Below, piece by piece: positions 7,255 to 15,793 of a DNA stretch of 64,000 bases. A program made the position numbers and the translations under genes. The notes beneath the pieces are model-generated. The model made no database searches, had not been told where the DNA came from, and saw only the letters and a program-made list of their open reading frames with translations. Numbering within the stretch: position 1 is the first letter of the stretch; every line of letters begins with the position of its first letter. The stretch is from an uncultured Dorea sp. (GTDB lineage Bacteria; Bacillota; Clostridia; Lachnospirales; Lachnospiraceae), in assembly GCA_948602995.1 (NCBI GenBank), contig CAPEBR010000002.1, positions 135,894-199,893 of the forward strand, written 5' to 3'.

Positions 7255-10200
7255 ATGCGGAAATGGAAAAGAATTATGTCAGTACTACTGACAGGGGTGG
7301 TGCTCCTTGGCAATTCTCTGTACATCGTGCCTGAGCGGGTTCAGGCAGCAGATGGTGAAGGGCTGAAAGGGACTATCGAAAGTAAAATACCTTTTGGGAA
7401 TAATGAGATTACCTGTCTTGGACCAGTAGGAGGAACTGTAGGGGAAGGACAGAAGATGTTCACATGGACAAAAGGTGGAGGCGATGACCAGAACTGGACT
7501 GCAGAGGAGATTGAAGGAAAGGGAATTTACCGGCTGAGTCTTACTAAGAATGGGACAACCCTTTATCTGGCGGAAAATGGAACCCAGGTCGGGGCGGATG
7601 CCGTTCTGACAGCTGCCTCCGCAGAGGATACAGCAGGACAGTGGGTTTTTGAAACTGCAAAAGGTACGGATCAAGAGGGTTATTACCGTATTAAGAATGT
7701 AAAAAATCATTTATATCTTACAACAAAAAGGACAGACGCAACATCCAGTCGGGACCTCACTGTTGAACTAAACGAAGCTATGGAATCGGATTCCCAGCTA
7801 TGGAAGCCGGGATTTGCAGTAAAGGAAGCAACGGACATACCGGATCCGGAGCCAGACCCGGATGAAAATGCCATAAAGGGTTATCTTACTTGCATGGAAG
7901 CTCCTGCGCAGCATCTGTCTGTAGACGGAGGACTGTCAACGGATGGTGCGAAAATGATTATTTGGTCCGGACCCCAGTCGAATCAGGAGTGGGTCTTCCA
8001 GCCTGTAGAGGAGCAAAATGCAGAAAAGGGCTATGTGATTAAAAACAGAGTAACCCAGAAAGTTCTGGCAGCAAATGATTCGGCGAAGGGAAGCCAGCTT
8101 GTACAGAAGACCTATGCACAAGGAGATGGAAAGCAGATTTGGATTTTCGAAACGATAGGTTCTGACACAGGATATAGAATGAAGAATCAGGGAACAGGAC
8201 TTTATGCAGCTGCAGGCGATACCAAGAATGGGGCAAAGGTTTGTCAGAATGACCTGGATTCCTTTACTAGCCTGCAGGTATGGGCAACAGAAGCAAACGT
8301 TCTTGCTGTTGAAGGATCACCGCTTTCAAAAGTGGAAGACGAAGACTTTTTCCGAAGCCTGGCTGATCAGAACCAGTGTCTGGCAGTAAGCGGCGGCAGC
8401 ATGGAAGAAAATGCGGAAATTGCTACCTGGACGGGTCCCGAAGTAAACCAGAAATGGAAATTACAGAAGGCAGGGGAGAGTGAAGGTGAGTATTACCTTG
8501 TAAATATCAGCAGCCAGAAGGCGATATCTGCCCCCGATATGAAGGAAGGAAAAAGACTGATCCAGAAAAGTATTGAAGAAGGAGATGCGAAACAGATCTG
8601 GACTTTCATCAAGGCAGAGAATGGGCGCTACAGGATTAAGAATAAGGAGACACGCCTTTATCTGACAGCAGATGTAAGTGCAAGCGGATCAAGAGTCCTG
8701 CAGAAGAATTATATGGATTCCCCGCTGCAGATCTGGTGTGCAGATGAGAGAACAGTGATTGAGCCTGTACAGAACACAGAGGATTATGCAATCAAGATAT
8801 GGATCAAGGAGGGAGTAACGGTTACAGCAGACAAAGGTTCTGCAGTTACAAAAGGAGAGTCTGTAACATTTACACTTACTCCCAGGGTTGGTTATGAAGT
8901 CAGAAATATGGAGTTTTTCGTAAATGATGTGAAGCAGACACTTGCCGACGGCGAAAATGGCGTCAGAACCTGTACAGTAGAAAACGTATCAGAAGACATG
9001 ACAGTTAAAGCCGGGGCAGATGTTACCTGTCTGAATGGATATGTGTATATTCCGGAAAATGATTATACCGGAAGAAATCAGTGCCTGTCACCCAGAGTAG
9101 TCGAGGCTCTGGACGGAACATTATATGCTACCTTTGAAAATGGGATTCCTTCTGAGATTGAAGAGGGTGAATATAGCTTTCCTGTCTATGAGAGTAAGGA
9201 TAAAGGGGATACATGGAAGCGTGTAGGAGAAATCATTAATGATGATAAGATACATCCGGACTCTTACTATAAGATTACAAAATATACGGATGTAGGCGCG
9301 CCGTCCGAAGCAGTAGAGGTACAGCAGGGAGAAGAGGGCGCAATACGTCATCCGTGGAGTCTGCAGTGCTGTCCGCAGTTATTCATACTTCCGGAGGATC
9401 AGGGAGAACTGAAAAAAGGGACACTTGTATGTGCAGGAGTTGCAGTGCCGCTTGAAGAGGGCGCTGAGAAAGTATCTGATGCCGGGTACGGCGGCTTATG
9501 GGAGTCCTCACTGGATTTTTACTATAGTACAGATGGAGGAAGAAGCTGGAACTTTAAAAGTACTATTGCAGAAGGCGGAGAAAATGGAAGGAATATTATG
9601 GGCTATGATCCGGTATGGGAACCTTTCTTCCTGTATCATGAGAAGAATCTGATCTGCTATTATTCTGATGAGACGGATCCGCAGCATGCACAGAAACTGG
9701 TATATAAGATTACGACAGACGGAGGAGCTACTTGGGGAGAACCGGTAGATATCGTTTCCATTAATAACCGGGGAGCAAGACCGGGAATGCCAATTGTCAC
9801 GGAGCTTGAAAACGGCGACTGGATGATGGTTTATGAGACCGTAGGAATGACAAATCCGATTAAGTCAGGAGTTAAAATTGCGAAAGATCCATATAACTGG
9901 AATCCATCAGAACCAGGGCCGACACTTCCGGGAATCAGGAATGTATACGGAGGCTCTCCCTATGTATTTACCTTAAAGGACGGAAGAGTAGTGGCCGGTA
10001 CGGGATCCCTGTCAGAAGTATTTGTAAATACGGAAAATGACGGAACCGGAGAGTGGGTTGCAAAAGCAACGGGAGCCCCGGCGGGATATAACCGGTGCTT
10101 CTTCCAGCTGTCCACAGGCGAGTTCTTTATTACAGGAACAGAAGGGCCGGGATTTGCATCTCAGAATAATAAAATATTTGCAAAAAGAGTGTGGGCAGAT

Positions 10201-12324
10201 GAGGCGCTGGATGTAACCCTGGATCACATAGAGGTTACAGCTCCGGCAAAGACCTCTTACAAGATTGGCGAAGAGCTGGATCTGACAGGTATGAATGCAG
10301 AAGCAGTCTACAGTGACGGAAGTAAGAAAGACATAACAGAAAAGGTAAGGATTGAAGGTTTCGATACATCTGCAGCAGGCCGGCAGAAGATTACGGTTAC
10401 ATACGGGAAAAAGACTGCAGAATTTACTGTGACTGTGAGAAAGGTATATAAGGTCAAAGTTTCCTACAGAGCAGAGGAAGGAAGCGTAAAGGCAGAAGAA
10501 GGCGATACGTGGAAAGAGATTGGGAGAGATGAAATCATAGAGATACTGGAAGATGGAAGCCAGAAGTTCCAGATTGTACCGTCAGAGGGGTATGAGATCG
10601 CGAATGTAAGACTCGGGGAAGAATCTGTTCTTGATCAGGTTACAATGGGAGCAGACGGAAGCGGAACCATAACCCTGGAGGGAATGGATTTGGAAGGAAT
10701 GCCGGCAGATATAACTCTGATGGCAGTGTTTAAGGCAAAAGAAGCAGCATACCGGATCCGTCCGGGAGTAAACGGGACGATTACGGCAGATAAGCCCCTT
10801 GCAGGAGCCGGGGAAGAAGTGACCTTTACATTTACACCTGCAGACAAGTATGAGCTTACAGATGTACTGGTGAACGACCAGTCTGTGATAGAGAAGGTGA
10901 CGGTTGATTCCGAAACAAAAACCGGGACACTTAAGATCACAGTAGAACAAGACATGGTGATCTCAGCAGTCTTCAAACAAATATATAAGATCAAAGTTTC
11001 CTACAGAGCGGAGGAAGGAAGCATAAAGGCAGAAGAAGGCGGTACGTGGAAAGAAATTGGGAGAGATGAGACTGTAGAGATAGAAGAGGACGGAAGCCAG
11101 AAGTTCCAGATTGTACCGTCAGAGGGGTATGAGATCGCGAATGTAAGACTCGGGGAAGAATCTGTTCTTGATCAGGTTACAATGGGAGCAGACGGAAGCG
11201 GAACCATAACCCTGGAGGGAATGGATTTGGAAGGAATGCCGGCAGATATAACTCTGATGGCAGTGTTTAAGGCAAAAGAAGCAGCATACCGGATCCGTCC
11301 GGGAGTAAACGGGACGATTACGGCAGATAAGCCCCTTGCAGGAGCCGGGGAAGAAGTGACCTTTACATTTACACCTGCAGACAAGTATGAGCTTACAGAT
11401 GTACTGGTGAACGACCAGTCTGTAATGGAGAAGGTGACGGTTGATTCCGAAACAAAAACCAGGACACTTAAGATCACAGTAGAACAAGACATGGTGATCT
11501 CAGCAGTTTTCGAACAGCCTGTTGTACTGACGGGTATTGAGGTGACAGCCCCGGAAAAGACGGTGTATAAGACCGGAGAGAGTCTGGATCTGACAGGAAT
11601 GAAGGTAACGGCAGTCTACAGTGACGGAAGTACAAAGGATGTGACGGGAGAGGCAAAGGCAGAAGGATTTGATTCTTCTGCAGCAGGAGCGAAGCAAATC
11701 ACCGTTACATACAAGGGAAAGACTGCAGAATTCACTGTTACTGTGGAAAAATCAGGTGAGGAAAAGCCAGGTGGGGACAAACCGGGCGTACAGAAGCCAG
11801 TAACTGTCTCTAAGATTAAGATAACTGGAATATCAAAGAAAGTCGCTGCAGGTAAAAAGATTCAGCTGACAGCCACAGTCAGCCCATCCAATGCCGCAAA
11901 TAAGGCGATCGAATGGAAATCAGGTAATAAAAAGGTTGCCACTGTAAACAGCAAAGGCATCGTTACCATGAAGAAAAACAGCGGCGGTAGAAAGGTCACC
12001 ATCACGGCAATTGCGAAGGATACCAGAAAGGTAAAGGCATCCTACACGATTACTTCTGCAAAGGGGAAGGTAAAAAAGGTATCTATTACTGGAAAGAAAA
12101 CCGTCAGGGCAGGAAAGACATTGAAGCTGGCTGCAAAGGTTAAGGCGGAAAAAGGCGCTAATAAGAAAATAAAATGGAAGAGCAGCAATACAAAGTACGC
12201 GACTGTCAGCAGTTCTGGCAAGGTAAAGGCAAAGAAAGCCGGGAAGAAGAAAACGGTAAAAGTTACGGCAATGGCCACAGACGGAACCAATAAAAAAGCC
12301 ACGATAACTATAAAAATAAAGTAA
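7255..12324 (+). CDS. Secreted GH93-like beta-propeller enzyme with ricin-type and Ig-like modules
   Basis: The 1689-residue protein has a signal peptide (about residues 1-32), three ricin-type lectin domains (about 33-500), a small InlB-type domain, and a sialidase-fold propeller (about 590-985) with Asp-box motifs SKDKGDTW, STDGGRSW and TTDGGATW. The propeller contains VWEPFFLYHEKNLICYYSDE and RPGMPIV, close to GH93 exo-alpha-1,5-L-arabinanases, so arabinan is the likely substrate; another sialidase-superfamily activity is possible. C-terminal to it are Big_3-type Ig domains, two nearly identical 179-residue repeat units (1064-1421), a GGDKPG linker and two lysine-rich Big_2 domains. There is no LPXTG sorting signal. 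AAGGAGGT precedes the ATG. The importer, kinase pair and xylosidases follow on the same strand. Confidence 0.75.
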   Translation: MRKWKRIMSVLLTGVVLLGNSLYIVPERVQAADGEGLKGTIESKIPFGNNEITCLGPVGGTVGEGQKMFTWTKGGGDDQNWTAEEIEGKGIYRLSLTKNGTTLYLAENGTQVGADAVLTAASAEDTAGQWVFETAKGTDQEGYYRIKNVKNHLYLTTKRTDATSSRDLTVELNEAMESDSQLWKPGFAVKEATDIPDPEPDPDENAIKGYLTCMEAPAQHLSVDGGLSTDGAKMIIWSGPQSNQEWVFQPVEEQNAEKGYVIKNRVTQKVLAANDSAKGSQLVQKTYAQGDGKQIWIFETIGSDTGYRMKNQGTGLYAAAGDTKNGAKVCQNDLDSFTSLQVWATEANVLAVEGSPLSKVEDEDFFRSLADQNQCLAVSGGSMEENAEIATWTGPEVNQKWKLQKAGESEGEYYLVNISSQKAISAPDMKEGKRLIQKSIEEGDAKQIWTFIKAENGRYRIKNKETRLYLTADVSASGSRVLQKNYMDSPLQIWCADERTVIEPVQNTEDYAIKIWIKEGVTVTADKGSAVTKGESVTFTLTPRVGYEVRNMEFFVNDVKQTLADGENGVRTCTVENVSEDMTVKAGADVTCLNGYVYIPENDYTGRNQCLSPRVVEALDGTLYATFENGIPSEIEEGEYSFPVYESKDKGDTWKRVGEIINDDKIHPDSYYKITKYTDVGAPSEAVEVQQGEEGAIRHPWSLQCCPQLFILPEDQGELKKGTLVCAGVAVPLEEGAEKVSDAGYGGLWESSLDFYYSTDGGRSWNFKSTIAEGGENGRNIMGYDPVWEPFFLYHEKNLICYYSDETDPQHAQKLVYKITTDGGATWGEPVDIVSINNRGARPGMPIVTELENGDWMMVYETVGMTNPIKSGVKIAKDPYNWNPSEPGPTLPGIRNVYGGSPYVFTLKDGRVVAGTGSLSEVFVNTENDGTGEWVAKATGAPAGYNRCFFQLSTGEFFITGTEGPGFASQNNKIFAKRVWADEALDVTLDHIEVTAPAKTSYKIGEELDLTGMNAEAVYSDGSKKDITEKVRIEGFDTSAAGRQKITVTYGKKTAEFTVTVRKVYKVKVSYRAEEGSVKAEEGDTWKEIGRDEIIEILEDGSQKFQIVPSEGYEIANVRLGEESVLDQVTMGADGSGTITLEGMDLEGMPADITLMAVFKAKEAAYRIRPGVNGTITADKPLAGAGEEVTFTFTPADKYELTDVLVNDQSVIEKVTVDSETKTGTLKITVEQDMVISAVFKQIYKIKVSYRAEEGSIKAEEGGTWKEIGRDETVEIEEDGSQKFQIVPSEGYEIANVRLGEESVLDQVTMGADGSGTITLEGMDLEGMPADITLMAVFKAKEAAYRIRPGVNGTITADKPLAGAGEEVTFTFTPADKYELTDVLVNDQSVMEKVTVDSETKTRTLKITVEQDMVISAVFEQPVVLTGIEVTAPEKTVYKTGESLDLTGMKVTAVYSDGSTKDVTGEAKAEGFDSSAAGAKQITVTYKGKTAEFTVTVEKSGEEKPGGDKPGVQKPVTVSKIKITGISKKVAAGKKIQLTATVSPSNAANKAIEWKSGNKKVATVNSKGIVTMKKNSGGRKVTITAIAKDTRKVKASYTITSAKGKVKKVSITGKKTVRAGKTLKLAAKVKAEKGANKKIKWKSSNTKYATVSSSGKVKAKKAGKKKTVKVTAMATDGTNKKATITIKIK
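10444..11517 (+). repeat. Tandem 537-bp intragenic duplication
   Basis: Two in-frame units of exactly 537 bases (10444-10980 and 10981-11517) are nearly identical at DNA level inside the GH93-like gene. Each encodes a small beta domain plus an InlB-type domain (179 residues). The near identity suggests a recent duplication, with copy number free to change by recombination. Confidence 0.9.
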
Positions 12325-12384
12325 GAATATTATAGATTCTAGACATTTTATTAAATTCCGTTTTTATAATCCACATGATATGAT
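12321..12384 (+). promoter_or_regulatory. Activator-type promoter of the importer operon
   Basis: The 37-bp block 12321-12357 is the partner of 7101-7137, and a -10-like TATGAT at 12379-12384 follows after the same 21 bases. It begins at the last codon of the GH93-like gene, so the importer can be transcribed separately from that gene while sharing its control. Confidence 0.65.
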
Positions 12385-12432
12385 TGCTACATAAAACAGA
12401 GAAAACTCTGTAAGAGACAAGGAGGAAATTGC

Positions 12433-13770
12433 ATGAAAAAAAGAATGGCAAGAATCGCTGCATTAATGATGGCAGCAGCCATGACAGTATCACTGGCTGC
12501 ATGCGGCGGAAAGGGAGCGTCATCCGGAGGGGATGACTCGGGCAGTGACAGCAAATCAGCAGATGGCGACAAGGTGATCACGTACTGGAACATTGGTACA
12601 GAAGGAGCGGACAAGGAAGCCCTTGAATATGCGGTAAATGAATTTAATGCAAATACCAAATCGGGCTATACCGTAGAAAACGTTCCGACGCAGAATGATA
12701 ATTATAAGGAGAAGCTTGTAGTTGCAATGAGCTCAGGAGAATGCCCGGATATGTATACCAGCTGGTCCGGAGGCCCGATGAACGAGTATATTGAATCCGG
12801 CTACGCACAGCCGCTGGATGATCTGTACGAGGAATACGGACTGAAGGATAAGTACATGGACGCGGCGCTGGCACAGGCTACTTATAACGGAAAGATCTAC
12901 GCAGTACCTACATACAATGTTTCTCTTGCAGGTGTGTTTTACAACAAAGAGATGTTTGAGAAATATAAGCTGGAGGTTCCAAAGACAGTGTCTGAGCTGG
13001 AAAAGGTATGTGATACCTTTAAGGAAAATGGAATTACGCCATTTGCTCTTGCAAATGGTCCGAAGTGGACAGGTTCCATGTATTTCCAGTGTCTGGCTGC
13101 CAGAAAGGGAGGGCTTGAACCTTTCCAGTCCGCAGTGGCAGGCGAGGGAACATTTGAGGATGAATGTTTCAAATATGCAGGTGAGAAGATCCAGGAATGG
13201 GTAGAGAAAGGATATTTCCCGGAAGGCGTCAACTCTCTGAGTGAGGATGACGGACAGGCGAAGCAGCTCATGTATCAGGAGACAGCAGCCATGATGCTGA
13301 TCGGTTCCTGGTATACAGGTACATTTTCATCAGACAGCCCGGAATTCTATGAGAAGATCGGCTGGTTCTCCTTCCCGGCAGTAGATGGCTCTGACGCAGA
13401 TGCATCTATTCAGATCGGAACCATTGGCGACCAGTTTGTATCCTTCAATTGTGAAGGCGACAAGCTGAAGGCAGCGTTTGAATGTGCTTCTTACTACTCA
13501 TCAGACGGAGCAAAGGATCTTATGGTAGAGGTTGGAAAGATTCCGCCGACAAAGGATGCCACAGACTTGATTACAGACGGGGTAACAAAGCAGATTCTGG
13601 ATGCCGCAACTAGTGCATCTTCTGTACAGCTGTGGTATGACCAGTATCTCCCGCCGGCAGTGGCACAGGTACATCTGGATACATGTCAGGAATTATTCGG
13701 ACTTACAACTACACCGGAAGAAGCAGACCAGAAGTTTGAGCAGGCCATGGAAGAATATCTTGCTGAATAA
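12433..13770 (+). CDS. Sugar ABC importer substrate-binding lipoprotein
   Basis: This 445-residue family 1 extracellular solute-binding protein has a lipoprotein signal with the cysteine at residue 24 (SLAACGG), a serine/aspartate-rich linker, and the usual two-lobed binding-protein sequence (ITYWNIGTEG, then GKIYAVPTYNVSLAGVFYNK). It would capture oligosaccharide outside the membrane and pass it to the two permeases encoded downstream. AAGGAGG precedes the ATG. No ATPase gene is nearby, so a shared MsmX/MsmK-type ATPase elsewhere is expected. The stop codon is followed two bases later by a hairpin-forming repeat. Confidence 0.9.
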   Translation: MKKRMARIAALMMAAAMTVSLAACGGKGASSGGDDSGSDSKSADGDKVITYWNIGTEGADKEALEYAVNEFNANTKSGYTVENVPTQNDNYKEKLVVAMSSGECPDMYTSWSGGPMNEYIESGYAQPLDDLYEEYGLKDKYMDAALAQATYNGKIYAVPTYNVSLAGVFYNKEMFEKYKLEVPKTVSELEKVCDTFKENGITPFALANGPKWTGSMYFQCLAARKGGLEPFQSAVAGEGTFEDECFKYAGEKIQEWVEKGYFPEGVNSLSEDDGQAKQLMYQETAAMMLIGSWYTGTFSSDSPEFYEKIGWFSFPAVDGSDADASIQIGTIGDQFVSFNCEGDKLKAAFECASYYSSDGAKDLMVEVGKIPPTKDATDLITDGVTKQILDAATSASSVQLWYDQYLPPAVAQVHLDTCQELFGLTTTPEEADQKFEQAMEEYLAE

Positions 13771-13772
13771 AT

Positions 13773-13899
13773 ATACTCACGGCCGATGAAATCTGCCGTG
13801 AGTACCGCAAAAGCCGCAGCCGCAAGGCGACATACTTCCCTATGCGGCTGTGCGCATCATGTTATGCCGCGCGGCAGATTTATCTGGCGGGCAGTATAA
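13773..13899 (+). repeat. 127-bp hairpin element, copy 1 (complete)
   Basis: The element folds into an outer hairpin (TACTCACGGC with GCCGTGAGTA), a middle GC-rich stem (GCCGCAGCCGC with GCGGCTGTGC) and a third stem around CGGCAGATTTATCTGGCG. A reverse-oriented full copy is at 56313-56440 and parts are at 57976-58008 and 62010-62045. It lies between the binding-protein and permease genes. Confidence 0.85.
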
Positions 13900-13916
13900 A
13901 ATCTGAGTAATCACAG

Positions 13917-13951
13917 AGGGCTGCCCAGTACAAGGCTACTGCGGCAGCCCT
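13917..13951 (+). other. Stem-loop between binding-protein and permease genes
   Basis: AGGGCTGCC at 13917-13925 pairs perfectly with 13943-13951 over a 17-base loop. No T-run follows, so it looks like an mRNA-stabilising or attenuating hairpin rather than a full terminator. Such hairpins can keep binding-protein mRNA in excess over permease mRNA. Confidence 0.55.
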
Positions 13952-14008
13952 GTCTGCAAATATACTGAGGTCAGTAGTTTACATAAAAAAGAAAGGAGGA
14001 GCTGTCGG

Positions 14009-14914
14009 ATGAAAAACGGCGGAATTACACTGGCACAAAAGCGGCAGAAGGATACGAACCGTGTCGCGGCTGTCTTTCTAGCTCCTGTTATTATATTATT
14101 AGTTATTTTTATATTTTACCCAATTGTGGAAACATTCCGGGTCAGTGCGTTTGAGTGGAACGGAATTTCCTCAGATCTGAAGTTCATCGGACTTGGAAAC
14201 TGGGAAAAACTGATGAAGGATGATAAATTCTGGACTGCCTTTCTGAACAATATTAAGGTCATGATCCTCTCTATTCTGATCCAGATTCCCCTTGGAGTCG
14301 CCATGGCAACCTTCGTTGAATTTGCAGGGAAAAAGGCAGCCATATTTAAGATCATCTGGTTTATCCCCATGCTCATGTCATCTGTTGCAATCGGTTTCTT
14401 ATTTACCTATGCACTGGCTACAAACGGAGGAATTATCAGCAGTATCTCCCAGCTTCTGGGAGGAAATAATGTTGACCTTCTCGGCAGTCCGGATACGGCG
14501 CTTTACACGGTAATCGGCGTTGTGGCATGGCAGTTTACACCATTTTATATGGTGTACTGTGTGGCGGGTTATACGAATGTTTCGGAAGATGTGTATGAGG
14601 CGTCTGTTATCGACGGGGCAAATAAGAGACAGTACTTTGTACATATTGCACTGCCGCTTCTAAAGCCCACACTAAAAAGCGCAGCGGTTCTTTCGATGGT
14701 AGGCTCCCTGAAGTACTTTGACCTGGTGTATGTCATGACCGGGGGAGGACCGGGGAATTCTACGGAGCTGATGGCAACCTATATGTATAAGCTTTCCTTC
14801 GCCCAGTTTAATATGGGGTATGGTTCGGCAGTAGCCGGAGGTATGTTTATTCTGATCTCCGTTATATCCCTGGTGACAATGAAGGTGCTGAACGGGAAGA
14901 AGGAGGAATATTAG
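14009..14914 (+). CDS. Sugar ABC importer permease, MalF/UgpA type
   Basis: This 301-residue membrane protein has six predicted transmembrane segments and the permease EAA loop (EASVIDGANKRQYFVHIALP) that docks on the ATPase. It is the first of two permeases and forms a heterodimer with the product of the next gene, which starts directly after its stop codon. GGAGGAG precedes the ATG. Members of this family carry oligosaccharides in many Firmicutes; the genes around it suggest arabino- or xylo-oligosaccharides, which is inference. Confidence 0.9.
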   Translation: MKNGGITLAQKRQKDTNRVAAVFLAPVIILLVIFIFYPIVETFRVSAFEWNGISSDLKFIGLGNWEKLMKDDKFWTAFLNNIKVMILSILIQIPLGVAMATFVEFAGKKAAIFKIIWFIPMLMSSVAIGFLFTYALATNGGIISSISQLLGGNNVDLLGSPDTALYTVIGVVAWQFTPFYMVYCVAGYTNVSEDVYEASVIDGANKRQYFVHIALPLLKPTLKSAAVLSMVGSLKYFDLVYVMTGGGPGNSTELMATYMYKLSFAQFNMGYGSAVAGGMFILISVISLVTMKVLNGKKEEY

Positions 14915-15769
14915 ATGATGGAAAAGGATTATAGAGCGAGTAAGATAAAGAGCAGGATTTCCTGGGTGATTGCGTGTATCCTTGCGGTGTCGGCGGCAGT
15001 AGTTGCCATAGCCCCGTTTATTTTCATGGTAATCAACTCCTTTAAGGAAAAGTTTGAGATGCTTACAAAGGGGGTATTCTCACTTCCCGAGAAGTTTGAT
15101 ATCTCCAATTACAAGGAGGTTATAGAAGGAAATTTCCTGAGCTACTTTATAAACAGTGTGATTGTGCTTGTAGTATCACTGTTCATTTTATTAATGCTGT
15201 CAGCGTTTGCGGCATATCCGCTGTCCAGATTTAAATTTAAGCTAAAGGGAGTTATCTATTCCCTGATTGTGGCATGTATGTCGATTCCGGTGCATATTAC
15301 ACTGATCCCGATCTTTAAGATGTCCCAGGGGATGCACATGTATGACAGCATCTGGGCGCTGATCGGGCCGTATGTGGCAATGGGAATCCCGATTTCCGTA
15401 TTCATCCTGACAAGTTTTATGGAGCAGATCCCGAAGGAAATTGAAGAGGCTGCGGCCATAGACGGCTGCGGAAAGACCAGAATGTTCTTCTTGATTATTC
15501 TGCCAATGGCAAAGCCGGGACTGTCTACACTGGCAATCTATAATGGCGTCAATATGTGGAACGAATTTATTTTTGCGTACACATTGACACAGAGCCAGGG
15601 AAATCGTACACTTCCATTAGCAGTGTGGGAGTTTCAGGGACAGTACTCCATGAATACTCCGATGATCATGTCTGTCCTGACTCTGACAGTCCTTCCGATG
15701 ATCCTGCTGTTCATCTTTGCACAGGATAAGCTGATCAAGGGCATGGCAGCCGGGGCGGTAAAAGGATAG
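14915..15769 (+). CDS. Sugar ABC importer permease, MalG/UgpE type
   Basis: The 284-residue protein is the second inner-membrane subunit, with about six transmembrane segments, the EAA loop (EEAAAIDGCGKTRMFFLIIL) and the family-typical C-terminus LIKGMAAGAVKG. Its ATG begins right after the stop of the first permease and has AGGAGG eight bases upstream, in the 3-prime end of that gene. The kinase gene follows after 24 bases, so importer and sensor are probably co-transcribed. Confidence 0.9.
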   Translation: MMEKDYRASKIKSRISWVIACILAVSAAVVAIAPFIFMVINSFKEKFEMLTKGVFSLPEKFDISNYKEVIEGNFLSYFINSVIVLVVSLFILLMLSAFAAYPLSRFKFKLKGVIYSLIVACMSIPVHITLIPIFKMSQGMHMYDSIWALIGPYVAMGIPISVFILTSFMEQIPKEIEEAAAIDGCGKTRMFFLIILPMAKPGLSTLAIYNGVNMWNEFIFAYTLTQSQGNRTLPLAVWEFQGQYSMNTPMIMSVLTLTVLPMILLFIFAQDKLIKGMAAGAVKG

Positions 15770-15793
15770 TTTTTCGGCAGGGAGGCGGTTTGT

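Noticed and set aside
10582..11487. Paired antisense frames of 122 codons in the GH93-like gene
   Set aside because: They are duplicated only because the underlying 537-bp unit is duplicated; cysteine-rich translation and lack of start signals argue against genes.
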